From NCBI RefSeq assembly GCF_900111035.1, contig NZ_FOFU01000002.1:62001-126000 (forward strand): a stretch of DNA of 64,000 nucleotides, in the 5' to 3' direction. Numbering within the stretch: the first letter of the stretch is position 1; each line of letters starts with the position of its first letter. Shown here piece after piece: positions 15,058 through 23,225 of the stretch. A model generated the notes under the pieces. The model made no database searches, was not told the origin of the DNA, and saw only the letters and a program-made list of their open reading frames with translations. The translations under genes were made by a program, and so were the position numbers. The stretch is from Treponema bryantii. GTDB taxonomy: Bacteria > Spirochaetota > Spirochaetia > Treponematales > Treponemataceae.

Positions 15058-16743
15058 TTAGAATTGATAACTTGCTGCAAGACTCACGAAGCTGTTATCT
15101 TCCCAAGACTTGAACTCGCTGTTATCGTCACCACACCAGATATACATACCGCTGGCTGTAAGTGTCAGGTTCTGATCTGCATTGAAAGCAAGTTTTGGCA
15201 TTACTACGAGATCTTTATTTTCAATTCCGTACATTACTGTAACTTCCGGAGCAATCTTGTCATTCATGAATGATGTTGTGATATTGCAGACAATCTTATT
15301 GTTTGTATATCCGTTTACACCATAATCAACATCAAGTGCATTTTTATCACACTCATCTCCATGGAAAACAAACGAGCCGATTTCCTGAACGTTCAAGTTA
15401 GCATTCCAGAACGGAAGATCTATATCAAAGCCACCAAGCCATGCAATTGAGTTATTATGTACCCATGGATCAGTTCCATCTATATCATCAGTAAGGTTGT
15501 AGGCAAACTCACCGCGAACATTGAAGTGCCAGAGTACAGTTGAAGCCTCGAGTCCGAAAGTCTGCTTTTTATCGTAAGCAAGGAACTTCTCCTCTTCATC
15601 AACAGCACCATCTGAAAGATAGCTTGTAAGGAAGCTGTTTACTTTTGAAGCATTTACAGAAGGCTGCTTGTACCAGCCGTTGTAATAGCTTACACCCATA
15701 TCAACCTGACCAAGAGTCCAGGTAGCACGCGCACCGAACTGTCCGTATTTAAGTGTCCACAAGTTTGGATAGATTACATCAGGATTTGCAGAAAGATTAT
15801 TTGCGTTTGCAAGGCAAAGAGTATATTCAGTATTTGCTGCTGTCAGATTTTCTTCGAGATAATCTTTATATGCTGCAGCGAGGACAAGAACTGTTGCTTC
15901 CTGCTGAGTTTTTCCAGCCTGCATCAAAGCGGCAACCTTTGTTGGATCAGCAGAAATCTTTCCATCTGCATAAGCCTGTGTAACAAGAGCTGTAAGACTT
16001 GCATTTGCCTCCGAAGTTCCCAGTGCTTCCAGAGCAGATGCAGTTGCAGCTTCAAGTCTTGCATTTTCAAGATTAGCAATTGCTGAAGCGAGATGTATCT
16101 TTGCAAGCTTTGTAAGACCTTCAGACATTTCTATAACCTGTGCTGGTGTCCAGCGTCCATCAGTAGCAAAGCGGTCTGCAGGAAGAAGCGGTGTATAAAT
16201 TCCTTCAAGATTCAGATTAGCAACTGGAAGGCTTACAACACCGCGAACCATTGGTGTACTGATACGACGGTCAAGATAATCTGGAATTATAAAATCTGAA
16301 TAGTCGTCTGCATTAAAGTTATCGAGTACGTGGAGTTTGTCTCCCTTACCCCAGACAACCTTCATCTTACCGGCTTCAAGAGTAAAATAATCTCCGAAGC
16401 GTCCGCGAAGCACTGCCTCGTCGATTATATCTTCCGGATGATTTTTGATAGTATATTCATCAATCTTCAAATTGAGTTCAACATCAGATTTGTTTCCGCT
16501 GTATTTCAATTCAAGGTTTGCAGAAGGAATTACATCCAGCTCAATATTATCAGCCTTAACTTCATCAACATCTACATACGCGCGAAGCTCTGTATCTGCA
16601 CCGCCGCTTACTTCAAGTTTAGAAGCAGTGCTGTCTGATGCATCGTCACCAAATCCACCGAAATCTCCAAAGTCCTCTGCCCAGGCAGTTCCGCCGAGCA
16701 GCAGAGCCGAACTCATCAAAACAAACTTCTCTATTTTTTTCAT
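15058..16743 (-). CDS. Outer-membrane beta-barrel protein (DUF1302-like) of an RND export operon
   Basis: A 561-aa exported protein. The signal peptide ends at GTAWA (residue ~22) and is followed by an unusual EDFGDFGGFGDDASD segment. Alternating hydrophobic strands then predominate (LNLKIDEYTIKNH, GRFGDYFTLEAGKMKVVWGKGD), ending in SLAASYQF with a terminal Phe as in barrel proteins. An Ala-rich helical insertion of ~110 residues lies near 170-290. It is the last gene of the MMPL/LolA-like operon. In other bacteria such trios carry lipids or hydrophobic compounds to the outer membrane. The DFG motif recurs in the RND partner's periplasmic loop. The Shine-Dalgarno is GAGGCGG. Confidence 0.75.
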   Translation of the reverse strand: MKKIEKFVLMSSALLLGGTAWAEDFGDFGGFGDDASDSTASKLEVSGGADTELRAYVDVDEVKADNIELDVIPSANLELKYSGNKSDVELNLKIDEYTIKNHPEDIIDEAVLRGRFGDYFTLEAGKMKVVWGKGDKLHVLDNFNADDYSDFIIPDYLDRRISTPMVRGVVSLPVANLNLEGIYTPLLPADRFATDGRWTPAQVIEMSEGLTKLAKIHLASAIANLENARLEAATASALEALGTSEANASLTALVTQAYADGKISADPTKVAALMQAGKTQQEATVLVLAAAYKDYLEENLTAANTEYTLCLANANNLSANPDVIYPNLWTLKYGQFGARATWTLGQVDMGVSYYNGWYKQPSVNASKVNSFLTSYLSDGAVDEEEKFLAYDKKQTFGLEASTVLWHFNVRGEFAYNLTDDIDGTDPWVHNNSIAWLGGFDIDLPFWNANLNVQEIGSFVFHGDECDKNALDVDYGVNGYTNNKIVCNITTSFMNDKIAPEVTVMYGIENKDLVVMPKLAFNADQNLTLTASGMYIWCGDDNSEFKSWEDNSFVSLAASYQF

Positions 16744-16754
16744 TTTTCCGCCTC

Positions 16755-17546
16755 TTATTTTCCAGTAGTCAAAAAGTTCTGAGTAAAGTAACGTGCAGGA
16801 ATCTCCTGATCGAGCGCTACAACCTTAGCAATCTTCAAAGTAGTACTGTGGCCAGTCTGAACATTTGTCAGTTTGTTTTCCATTGGCATGTCGTAGCCGC
16901 TGATTTTCTGGATGTCGAGAACCTCGAGCACCTTAATCAACTTATCGTTCTTGTCATACATCTCAGTGTGAATAGGATACATAGTTTCCTTATCAACCCA
17001 AACCATGCGGTAGTTGTACTGAGTTCCCTTCTTGTCGATAGGAATCTCTTTGATTTTGTAGCAGTCATATTCCTTGCCGCTTTCAACCTTCATTTTTTCT
17101 TCACCAATATACTGGTGCTCATCTTCAGAAACATCACGTGTAGTCAAATCATCATAAGTTGCATCAGATCCCATGAAAGCCTTAGAACCTTCGCTTGAGT
17201 TTACACGACGAACAGACTTGAGGGCCGGAAGATAAATATGTTTTTCATCAGGACCATTGTCATCAGTAATCTGAAGGAAGCGTGTTCCCTTGTTAGTACC
17301 TGTCTTAAAATCCATTACGATATAAGTCTTGCTGCCGTCTTCCTTTCCGTACTCGCGGAAACCATTCGAATCCTGAGTCCCCTTCTTGTCAGTAAGAATC
17401 ATGTAAACATCAGTAACCGAGTAAGCAGGCTTTTTGAAGTCTGCAACCTTGTTCATAATTTCGTTTCCCTTTTCATCTGCGAAAGCGAAGTTTGTTAAAG
17501 CAGCCATTACTGCGACCAATGTTGTAAGTTTAGTTGTTCTTTTCAT
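16755..17546 (-). CDS. Outer membrane lipoprotein-sorting (LolA-like) periplasmic protein
   Basis: A 263-aa protein with a signal peptide (cleavage near LTNFAFA, residue ~23). The mature part resembles the LolA-like PF17131 group. These small periplasmic proteins are almost always encoded beside MMPL/RND transporters and are thought to shuttle a lipidic substrate. Typical phrases are RFLQITDDNGPDEKHIYLPALKSVRR, MVWVDKETMYPIHTEMYDK and the C-terminal IPARYFTQNFL. The gene lies between the RND transporter and the barrel gene, 11 bp ahead of the latter. Shine-Dalgarno AGGAG. Substrate unknown. Confidence 0.85.
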   Translation of the reverse strand: MKRTTKLTTLVAVMAALTNFAFADEKGNEIMNKVADFKKPAYSVTDVYMILTDKKGTQDSNGFREYGKEDGSKTYIVMDFKTGTNKGTRFLQITDDNGPDEKHIYLPALKSVRRVNSSEGSKAFMGSDATYDDLTTRDVSEDEHQYIGEEKMKVESGKEYDCYKIKEIPIDKKGTQYNYRMVWVDKETMYPIHTEMYDKNDKLIKVLEVLDIQKISGYDMPMENKLTNVQTGHSTTLKIAKVVALDQEIPARYFTQNFLTTGK

Positions 17547-17568
17547 ATTTATATCTCCTATTATTAGG

Positions 17569-17708
17569 TTTTGGGTTCTAGGTTTTAGGTTTTAGGGATT
17601 TAAGGGGAAAGCCTTCCCCTGGTTCGCACTTCGTTGCTCACCACCCCTTCTCCTAGGGGCTTACGCAGCCCCTAAAACCCCGCGGTGGAATTTCCCTAGC
17701 ACCTAGCA
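17569..17708. repeat. Palindromic intergenic repeat with TTTTAGG and CTAGCACC end motifs
   Basis: About 140 bp inserted between the RND and LolA-like genes. The left end has three near-repeats of AGGTTTTAGG; the right end has CCCTAGCACCTAGCACCT. Inside are two good hairpins: AGGGGAA-AGCC-TTCCCCT (17602-17620) and TAGGGGC-TTACGCA-GCCCCTA (17654-17675). It is GC-richer than its flanks and resembles dispersed palindromic elements rather than coding DNA. It may weaken expression of the two distal genes. Confidence 0.65.
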
Positions 17709-17709
17709 C

Positions 17710-20559
17710 CTATTTATTTTTCTTTGAAATAAAGCGTGGTGCATACATATTCAAGAAGCCCGGAATAACTGTCATAGCAAGGAAGCTAGATGTAAACATT
17801 ACGATAGCTACCAGGATTCCGATGTATCTCAAAACTACGAACTTTGAGAAGCACAATACCAGGAAGCCAAATCCTACTGCGATTGCGTTTGTTACAATAC
17901 CGTGACCAGACTTGCGGAAGGTCATACGTGTAACAGTTTCAAGGTCGTCAGTTTTTGCACGCTCTTCTTTATAAGTTGTAAGGAAGTGGATTGTGTAATC
18001 GATTCCAACTCCTACTGCAACAGAAGCAATAATACTTGTTACGAGGTCCAGATTGATTCCTGCAAAGCCCATAACCATGTAGTTCAAAATGATTGCCAGG
18101 GCAAGCGGAACAGCACCGAGCAGTCCGGCCCAGCCGCTCTTGAAAGCAACTGCAATGATGATGAATACACACAAGAGTGAAATTACAAGGCTTGTAAGCT
18201 GGCTTGATACAATCATCTTTGTCATTGTGTATTCCATTTCTGCAGTACCGGTTGCTTCGAGTGTGTAGCCTTCAGGGAAGTGTGTTTCAGCATACTTCTG
18301 GGCTGCAGCAATAATGTCACCTGTTGTCTGTGTTGAATGGTTTCTAAGCTGAACTGTAATTCTCATAATCTGAGGATTCATGTCGTCATCAACAAAGCGG
18401 TCCAGAGAACCACTAAGCAATGTCAGATATCCCTGAACAACACCAGCCAGTTCTTCTCTGCTTGCAACCGGATACTTTGCTGCATCATAAGGAATCTCAT
18501 AATAAGCAGTTCCGTTATAGTTCACAGATTTCTGAAGCTCGTTTACGATGTCTTCTACACTTGCAGTTTTTCCACCGGCAGCAACATAAGCCTTATTAAT
18601 CATTCCAATTACATCTTCCACTGTTACCCGCTGTTCAAGGGCAGCAGCATAAGCTGTGTTAGGATCAGTCCAGTTAGATGCATCAAAAGTTGAAGTTTCT
18701 GCATCTGCAAAAGTATCACTTCCAAAACTGTCATCACCGAACGAATCATCACCAAAAGTATCACTTCCGAATGTATCGTCGCCGAAATCTCCAAAATCAT
18801 CAAAGCCGCCGAAGTCATCTGTATTAGCTGTGTTAGCTTCAACCATCGCAGCTGCATCACCGGCACCAGCCGCAGCACTGCCATCAGTTACAGGTACATG
18901 CCAAACCTGATTAATTCTCTTGATAAACTCTGTGAAAGAAACAACCTTACCGATATCAGGATATTCTTCTTCAAGATATTCCTGCATGTCATCAACAGCC
19001 TTTAAGATTTCAGGATTTGTAAGAGAGCCCTTCTCCGGTCCCTTTACGTTCAGATACAAACTGTTGGTTCCCGCAAACTGCTTGTCGATATAGTTGATGT
19101 CCTGTCTCATATCGCAGCTCTCCGGGAAGTAATTTACCAGTGCGGTATCGATATGGAGTAAACGTAAACCGACAACTGACAAACCAACCATCACGATAAT
19201 TGAAAGATAAAGGCGTGGCTTAGAACCGCAGAAGAAATGATAAATCTGATATAGAGTTTCACCCTCAGCTTCATCTGCAGACTTACCGCCGCGAAGTCTT
19301 CTTGCATGCTCAAGTTTTGCAGCAAGCTTTTCGCTGATATTATGTTTCTTGTTACGACTTGCCATTACCTTCTGCGGATTCTTAAGCAGAAGAATTGCAG
19401 GAATAAAGGTGATTGCAAGCAGGAGCGAAATTGTTACACCAACTGCCGTGAAAACTGCAAAGCTGTGAAGCGGTGCAATCGGGCTGGAAATCAACGAAAT
19501 GAATCCGATAACTGTTGTAATACCTGCAAGCAGAACCGCACCCATAACTTCATGAAGTCCGTTGAAAACAGCCTCTGTGTATTTTTCTTTTGTAAGCTCA
19601 CCTTCTGTCATATCAAGGGCAACGTAATAATGTGTCAGAACGTGAATACCATAAGCCGAACCAACCGCAATCAGAGCAACAGGAATTACACTTGAAACCA
19701 GAGTAAAGGTAACACCGAACAAAGCCATAAGTCCCATTGTCCAGGTGGTTGCCATAACTACAGTAATCAAAGGAAGTAAAGTTCCGTCCATTGTCTTAAA
19801 GCTGAAGTAAAGTGAAAGAAGAACTACAACAATTACAAGCGGAATAAGACGGGTAAGGTCTGCAAGCATGAACACACGGGAGTTCTGCATTACAACCGGG
19901 TTACCGTAAATCTTTACATCTACGTTGTGGCCGGCAGTTTCTTCGTTTACAATTGCAGTAATTGCATTGAGAACATCTTCCTCCTCTTCTGCTTCAGAAC
20001 GAATCTTTTTTGAACCGAGGGCTGAGGCACGTTCAATCTCAAACTCGTGGCTGTAAGGTGCCAAAGTAACCTGAAGCTGAGTTCCAGTCATATCGTCATT
20101 TACGATTACACGGTTGTACATTGACTCCCATTCAATAAGGCGTCCTTCAAGCTGAGCGATATCTGCTGCAGAACCTGTGTAAGAATCTGGAATCAACTGG
20201 CTTGCAGAAATTGCCCCATCTGATTCGCAGACATAATCAATATGAGTAAGAGAATCAACATCTGATACTCCCTCTGCTTCGAGTGCGCGGTCTGTAATAC
20301 GGCGCACAACATCAATATATTCTGGAGTAAGAATTGTGCCATTGCGGGCTTCCATACTTACACCAATAACCATCATGCTTCCAAACTGCTCTTCTGTTTC
20401 TGAAAGGCGTGTGTAAGAAGCATCTTTTTGAGGAAGGAACTGGCGGATTGAGTTATCAATCTGTAAGTCCTTAATAAAAAATCCAAGAACACCAGTGATG
20501 ATTACACAAATCGCAATTATCAGCTGAGGTCTCTTGAAAATAGCTCTTGTAGCTTTCAT
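17710..20559 (-). CDS. RND-superfamily transporter, MMPL type
   Basis: A 949-aa inner-membrane exporter with the duplicated MMPL arrangement. It has one N-terminal helix, a large periplasmic loop (~35-230), five or six helices ending near TFIPAILLL, a second loop (~440-760) and a final helix bundle. Conserved helix phrases include VGSAYGIHVLTHYY and VGVGIDYTIHFLTTY, the proton-relay region. Residues ~580-625 in the second loop are a low-complexity Asp/Phe/Gly repeat (DDFGGFDDFGDFGDD and further DDSFG units) that is not a standard family feature. First gene of the operon with the LolA-like protein and barrel. A divergent ArsR-type regulator lies 188 bp away. Shine-Dalgarno AAGGAG. Confidence 0.92.
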   Translation of the reverse strand: MKATRAIFKRPQLIIAICVIITGVLGFFIKDLQIDNSIRQFLPQKDASYTRLSETEEQFGSMMVIGVSMEARNGTILTPEYIDVVRRITDRALEAEGVSDVDSLTHIDYVCESDGAISASQLIPDSYTGSAADIAQLEGRLIEWESMYNRVIVNDDMTGTQLQVTLAPYSHEFEIERASALGSKKIRSEAEEEEDVLNAITAIVNEETAGHNVDVKIYGNPVVMQNSRVFMLADLTRLIPLVIVVVLLSLYFSFKTMDGTLLPLITVVMATTWTMGLMALFGVTFTLVSSVIPVALIAVGSAYGIHVLTHYYVALDMTEGELTKEKYTEAVFNGLHEVMGAVLLAGITTVIGFISLISSPIAPLHSFAVFTAVGVTISLLLAITFIPAILLLKNPQKVMASRNKKHNISEKLAAKLEHARRLRGGKSADEAEGETLYQIYHFFCGSKPRLYLSIIVMVGLSVVGLRLLHIDTALVNYFPESCDMRQDINYIDKQFAGTNSLYLNVKGPEKGSLTNPEILKAVDDMQEYLEEEYPDIGKVVSFTEFIKRINQVWHVPVTDGSAAAGAGDAAAMVEANTANTDDFGGFDDFGDFGDDTFGSDTFGDDSFGDDSFGSDTFADAETSTFDASNWTDPNTAYAAALEQRVTVEDVIGMINKAYVAAGGKTASVEDIVNELQKSVNYNGTAYYEIPYDAAKYPVASREELAGVVQGYLTLLSGSLDRFVDDDMNPQIMRITVQLRNHSTQTTGDIIAAAQKYAETHFPEGYTLEATGTAEMEYTMTKMIVSSQLTSLVISLLCVFIIIAVAFKSGWAGLLGAVPLALAIILNYMVMGFAGINLDLVTSIIASVAVGVGIDYTIHFLTTYKEERAKTDDLETVTRMTFRKSGHGIVTNAIAVGFGFLVLCFSKFVVLRYIGILVAIVMFTSSFLAMTVIPGFLNMYAPRFISKKNK

Positions 20560-20644
20560 TACTATTCTCCTTCATTGTTATTTGTTCGTCCGTTTAATAT
20601 CTTAAACGCTTAAACGTTATAACCAAGAAGATAATAACAAAAAG

Positions 20645-20700
20645 TTTTAAAGTCAATGATTTTTTGATTAAATGTTTAATTTTTTAATCATTTAATCATA
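20645..20700. promoter_or_regulatory. Candidate ArsR-type operator between RND operon and regulator
   Basis: The divergent spacer has clustered AT-rich symmetric sites: ATTAAATGTTTAAT is a symmetric ATTAAA/TTTAAT pair at ~20668-20681, followed by TTAATCATTTAATCAT, a direct repeat of TTAATCAT. Nearby (20600-20620) two TTAAACG direct repeats occur. The sites lie just upstream of the regulator's -35 box, as expected for shared autoregulation. Confidence 0.5.
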
Positions 20701-20729
20701 TTGACAAGCAAAAAATATCGTTTTATTCT
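20701..20729 (+). promoter_or_regulatory. Sigma-70-type promoter of the ArsR-family gene
   Basis: TTGACA (20701-20706), 17-nt spacer, TATTCT (20724-20729). Transcription would begin near 20737, leaving a short leader with AAGGGG before the GTG start. Confidence 0.75.
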
Positions 20730-20747
20730 TATTAAAAGGGGTAAATT

Positions 20748-21101
20748 GTGATAGATAAGGCTGAAATCAAAAAAACACTGAAAACATTCAACGCATGTGT
20801 TCCGTTTTTCATTGCAATGAGTGATGAATACCGCCAGCAGCTGATTATGGACATTGCAGAAGCAGGCTCTGATGGCATCAACGTTTCTAACCTCTCAGCA
20901 AAATCAAAGCTTTCCCGCCCCGCAATTTCACATCATCTTAAGGTATTAAAGGAAGCAGGACTCATTGTGCCTTTAAAAATCGGCACCCAGATTTTCTATC
21001 AGTTAAACCTCAAGGAAAACTTCAAGACAATTTCTGAGCTTATAAAATCAATGGATAAAATTCTCGCAACTATTGATGAGAAGAAAAATATGTCTAAATA
21101 A
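20748..21101 (+). CDS. ArsR-family winged-helix transcriptional regulator
   Basis: A 117-aa DNA-binding protein with the ArsR winged helix: DGINVSNLSAKSKLSRPAIS, then HHLKVLKEAGLI and the wing GTQIFYQLN. No metal-binding CxC or similar cysteine motif is present (one Cys, near residue 13), so it probably senses something other than a metal. GTG start with an AAGGGG Shine-Dalgarno. Its position divergent from the RND operon, with symmetric AT-rich sites between them, suggests that it represses that operon and itself. It overlaps rsmE by 8 bp tail to tail. Confidence 0.85.
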   Translation: MIDKAEIKKTLKTFNACVPFFIAMSDEYRQQLIMDIAEAGSDGINVSNLSAKSKLSRPAISHHLKVLKEAGLIVPLKIGTQIFYQLNLKENFKTISELIKSMDKILATIDEKKNMSK

Positions 21102-21840
21102 TCCCAAGACCCGACAGTATAATCGCGCCCGCCACAGTAGCCGCAGTCTCTGTACGCATAATACGTTCACCCATTCCACAGCGAACATAGCCAGTTGACT
21201 CAAGCAAGCGGCGTTCTCTGTCTGTCCAGCCACGCTCACTTCCTATAGCAGCAATCACACGCTTAACCGACTGAGACTCACCCAAAGCCTTATTCAAACT
21301 ACAGGCAGGATTCACATTATCAAGAGCAAAACGGGCAGTTTTGTCAGAAGAAGTTTTAAGTTCTCCTTCAATAGAGTTCAGACATTCATCCAGAGTCTTA
21401 AACAAAAACAATTCCGGTACATGAGTACTTCCCGCCTGAACCGTTCCATCAAGAAGCATCTTATAAGCCGCGCCCCGTTCTACAAGAGTACTCTGCATAT
21501 AAGATTTTTCGCCAAGATCAGTTCCGGTAAGATACACACGCCCTACCCCCAGAGCTGCAATATCGCGAAGAAGTCGTTTAAGCTGAATAGGACGCGGAAA
21601 ACCAATTATCATATCAAAAGGAGCCAGTGGTTTGCCGTTACCGCCCGCGGTGAATTCAAAAGAAATGCCGTTGTCATCAATTGCGGTTATCCGCGCCACA
21701 CCACTTTCCCCGCCAATAATACCGGCAGTAAAAGTATCACCGGCTTTTTTGTGGAGAACTTTGATTATATGCTCTGCCCTTTCATCTTTGCGAGGCAGAG
21801 GCTTAGAGATTTCGTCATTTGAAAATAAACAGATATTCAT
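21094..21840 (-). CDS. rsmE: 16S rRNA (uracil1498-N3)-methyltransferase
   Basis: RsmE is a SPOUT-fold methyltransferase that modifies U1498 of 16S rRNA. The 248-aa translation has the N-terminal PUA-like part (RAEHIIKVLHKKAGDTFTAG). The SPOUT core follows, with AIGSERGWTDRERRLL and the trefoil-knot segment YVRCGMGERIMRTETAATVA. The phrase QSTLVERG...GTVQAGSTHVPEL matches the family's usual EQSGR/P region in a variant form. It begins 3 bp after the stop of the TPR gene with no clear Shine-Dalgarno and ends overlapping the ArsR gene. Confidence 0.92.
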   Translation of the reverse strand: MNICLFSNDEISKPLPRKDERAEHIIKVLHKKAGDTFTAGIIGGESGVARITAIDDNGISFEFTAGGNGKPLAPFDMIIGFPRPIQLKRLLRDIAALGVGRVYLTGTDLGEKSYMQSTLVERGAAYKMLLDGTVQAGSTHVPELFLFKTLDECLNSIEGELKTSSDKTARFALDNVNPACSLNKALGESQSVKRVIAAIGSERGWTDRERRLLESTGYVRCGMGERIMRTETAATVAGAIILSGLGII

Positions 21841-21843
21841 AAA

Positions 21844-23202
21844 CTACGAGAACATATTGATTCTCTTGAGAATCTTAACAAGCTCATCCTTTTCAATTAA
21901 GTCTACAGGACGGCCGTCAATATATTTGTGTGCGCTGTCTGAGAATCCTCCAATAGAAATACAAACACCGTTATCACACTTAGTATCACGGAGTTTGCTA
22001 TGGAAGTCACGCACGTTAATATCACCAATTACATTCTGAGTTCTATAGAAACGGAACATCTGCTTAGCTTCCCATTTAGGAGTTTCAACCTCACAGATAA
22101 TTTCTACACTTTCAGAAGCAACCTGAACGTCCTCAACCTTAACAAAGGAATCTTTATAATAAGTCGCAATAAACTTACGGCACAAAGCAACAAAGTCACT
22201 GGTACCCGACATCAGATAAGTCTGCAGATTCTTATTCTGATTAAGCTCCGCATAACGAGCAACAAGAGCATCAACATCCTTATACTGAGGCTTTGCAGCC
22301 TGAATCTGACGTAAAAGAGTAAGCGCCTTCGAAATATCATTCATAGCAATATAAGTATTTGCAAGACGATATTTAATCTGAAGCATAATCTGCTCAGGAA
22401 CAGAAGGAAGTCTCATTGAGATTTCATAATCTTTTACAGCAGAAGCAAAATCCTTAACACGTTCATGCATTTTACCCGCTTCAAGACAAGCCTGTGGACC
22501 ATATTCAGGATCAGGTCTAAGATGCATAAATACCTTAAGCGCCTTATCACCCATTCCGCATTCAGTCATAGCAACAGCCATATCAAAAAGCACTTCTTTA
22601 TTTCCAGGATTTTCATCCAGAACGCGTTTAAGGAATGGAAGACAGTCTCTATACTTCTGAGCCTTATACAAAGCTGTTCCCAGAAGCATATTTACTTCAT
22701 TATTTTCGGGCTGAATGACCTTACACTTTTTAAAACAGTAAACTGCCTTATCAAAGGTATTAGCTTTCATAAGCGCTTTACCAAGGAACAGATTACAGTC
22801 AAAATTGTTAGGATCTTTCTTTATACAAAGCATGAGGGCACTTACAGCGTCTTCATTTTTTCCAAGTCCATACGCTGCAATACCCATACGGAGAGCACAT
22901 TTGATTATATCAATCTCAGGATGAGCAGTTGAAATATCATATAAAGTCTTATAGATATTCCAGACCTTTTCCCAATCCTTTTCGCCATAATAAATATCAC
23001 CAATAGTTTCCAGCGAAGGAATATTGTGCGGATCATGAGCAAGCTTCTTTTCTGCTTCCTTCAGAATCGCAGATTTTCCCTTCTTCTGGATTTTTACAGA
23101 TACATCTTTCTTCTCTTCCTTACGCTTAATGCTTTTAATACCAACAATAATCGCAATAAGAAGAAGCGCTACTATTACCGCTATTAAGATTGATATAATC
23201 AT
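21844..23202 (-). CDS. Membrane-anchored TPR protein with degenerate Mrr-like C-terminal domain
   Basis: A 452-aa protein. Residues 2-24 form one membrane helix (IISILIAVIVALLLIAIIVG), then a basic linker. Residues ~50-310 carry about seven TPR units (for example NNFDCNLFLGKALMKANTFD and NEVNMLLGTALYKAQKYRDC). The last ~110 residues resemble the Mrr/restriction-endonuclease-like fold of PF04471: VRDFHSKLRDTKCDNGVCIS, then IGGFSDSAHKYIDGRPVDLI and the final DELVKIL. The catalytic QxK strand appears as FRFYR, so nuclease activity is doubtful. The domain call is inference from pattern. It lies between the aminotransferase and rsmE genes on one strand. Shine-Dalgarno AAGGA. Confidence 0.7.
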   Translation of the reverse strand: MIISILIAVIVALLLIAIIVGIKSIKRKEEKKDVSVKIQKKGKSAILKEAEKKLAHDPHNIPSLETIGDIYYGEKDWEKVWNIYKTLYDISTAHPEIDIIKCALRMGIAAYGLGKNEDAVSALMLCIKKDPNNFDCNLFLGKALMKANTFDKAVYCFKKCKVIQPENNEVNMLLGTALYKAQKYRDCLPFLKRVLDENPGNKEVLFDMAVAMTECGMGDKALKVFMHLRPDPEYGPQACLEAGKMHERVKDFASAVKDYEISMRLPSVPEQIMLQIKYRLANTYIAMNDISKALTLLRQIQAAKPQYKDVDALVARYAELNQNKNLQTYLMSGTSDFVALCRKFIATYYKDSFVKVEDVQVASESVEIICEVETPKWEAKQMFRFYRTQNVIGDINVRDFHSKLRDTKCDNGVCISIGGFSDSAHKYIDGRPVDLIEKDELVKILKRINMFS

Positions 23203-23225
23203 CCACTCTTTCCTTTATATATTTT

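Noticed and set aside
16638-17198. Plus-strand open frame of 186 codons
   Set aside because: Antisense across the barrel and LolA-like genes, with no ribosome site or family motif.
17573-17598. TTTTAGG repeats resembling telomeric sequence
   Set aside because: Only three imperfect units at the edge of a palindromic intergenic repeat in mid-chromosome; no other end features.
18690-18815. Closely spaced DNA repeats resembling a short tandem or CRISPR-like array
   Set aside because: They are in-frame codons for Asp/Phe/Gly/Ser units in the RND transporter loop, with no uniform repeat/spacer lengths.
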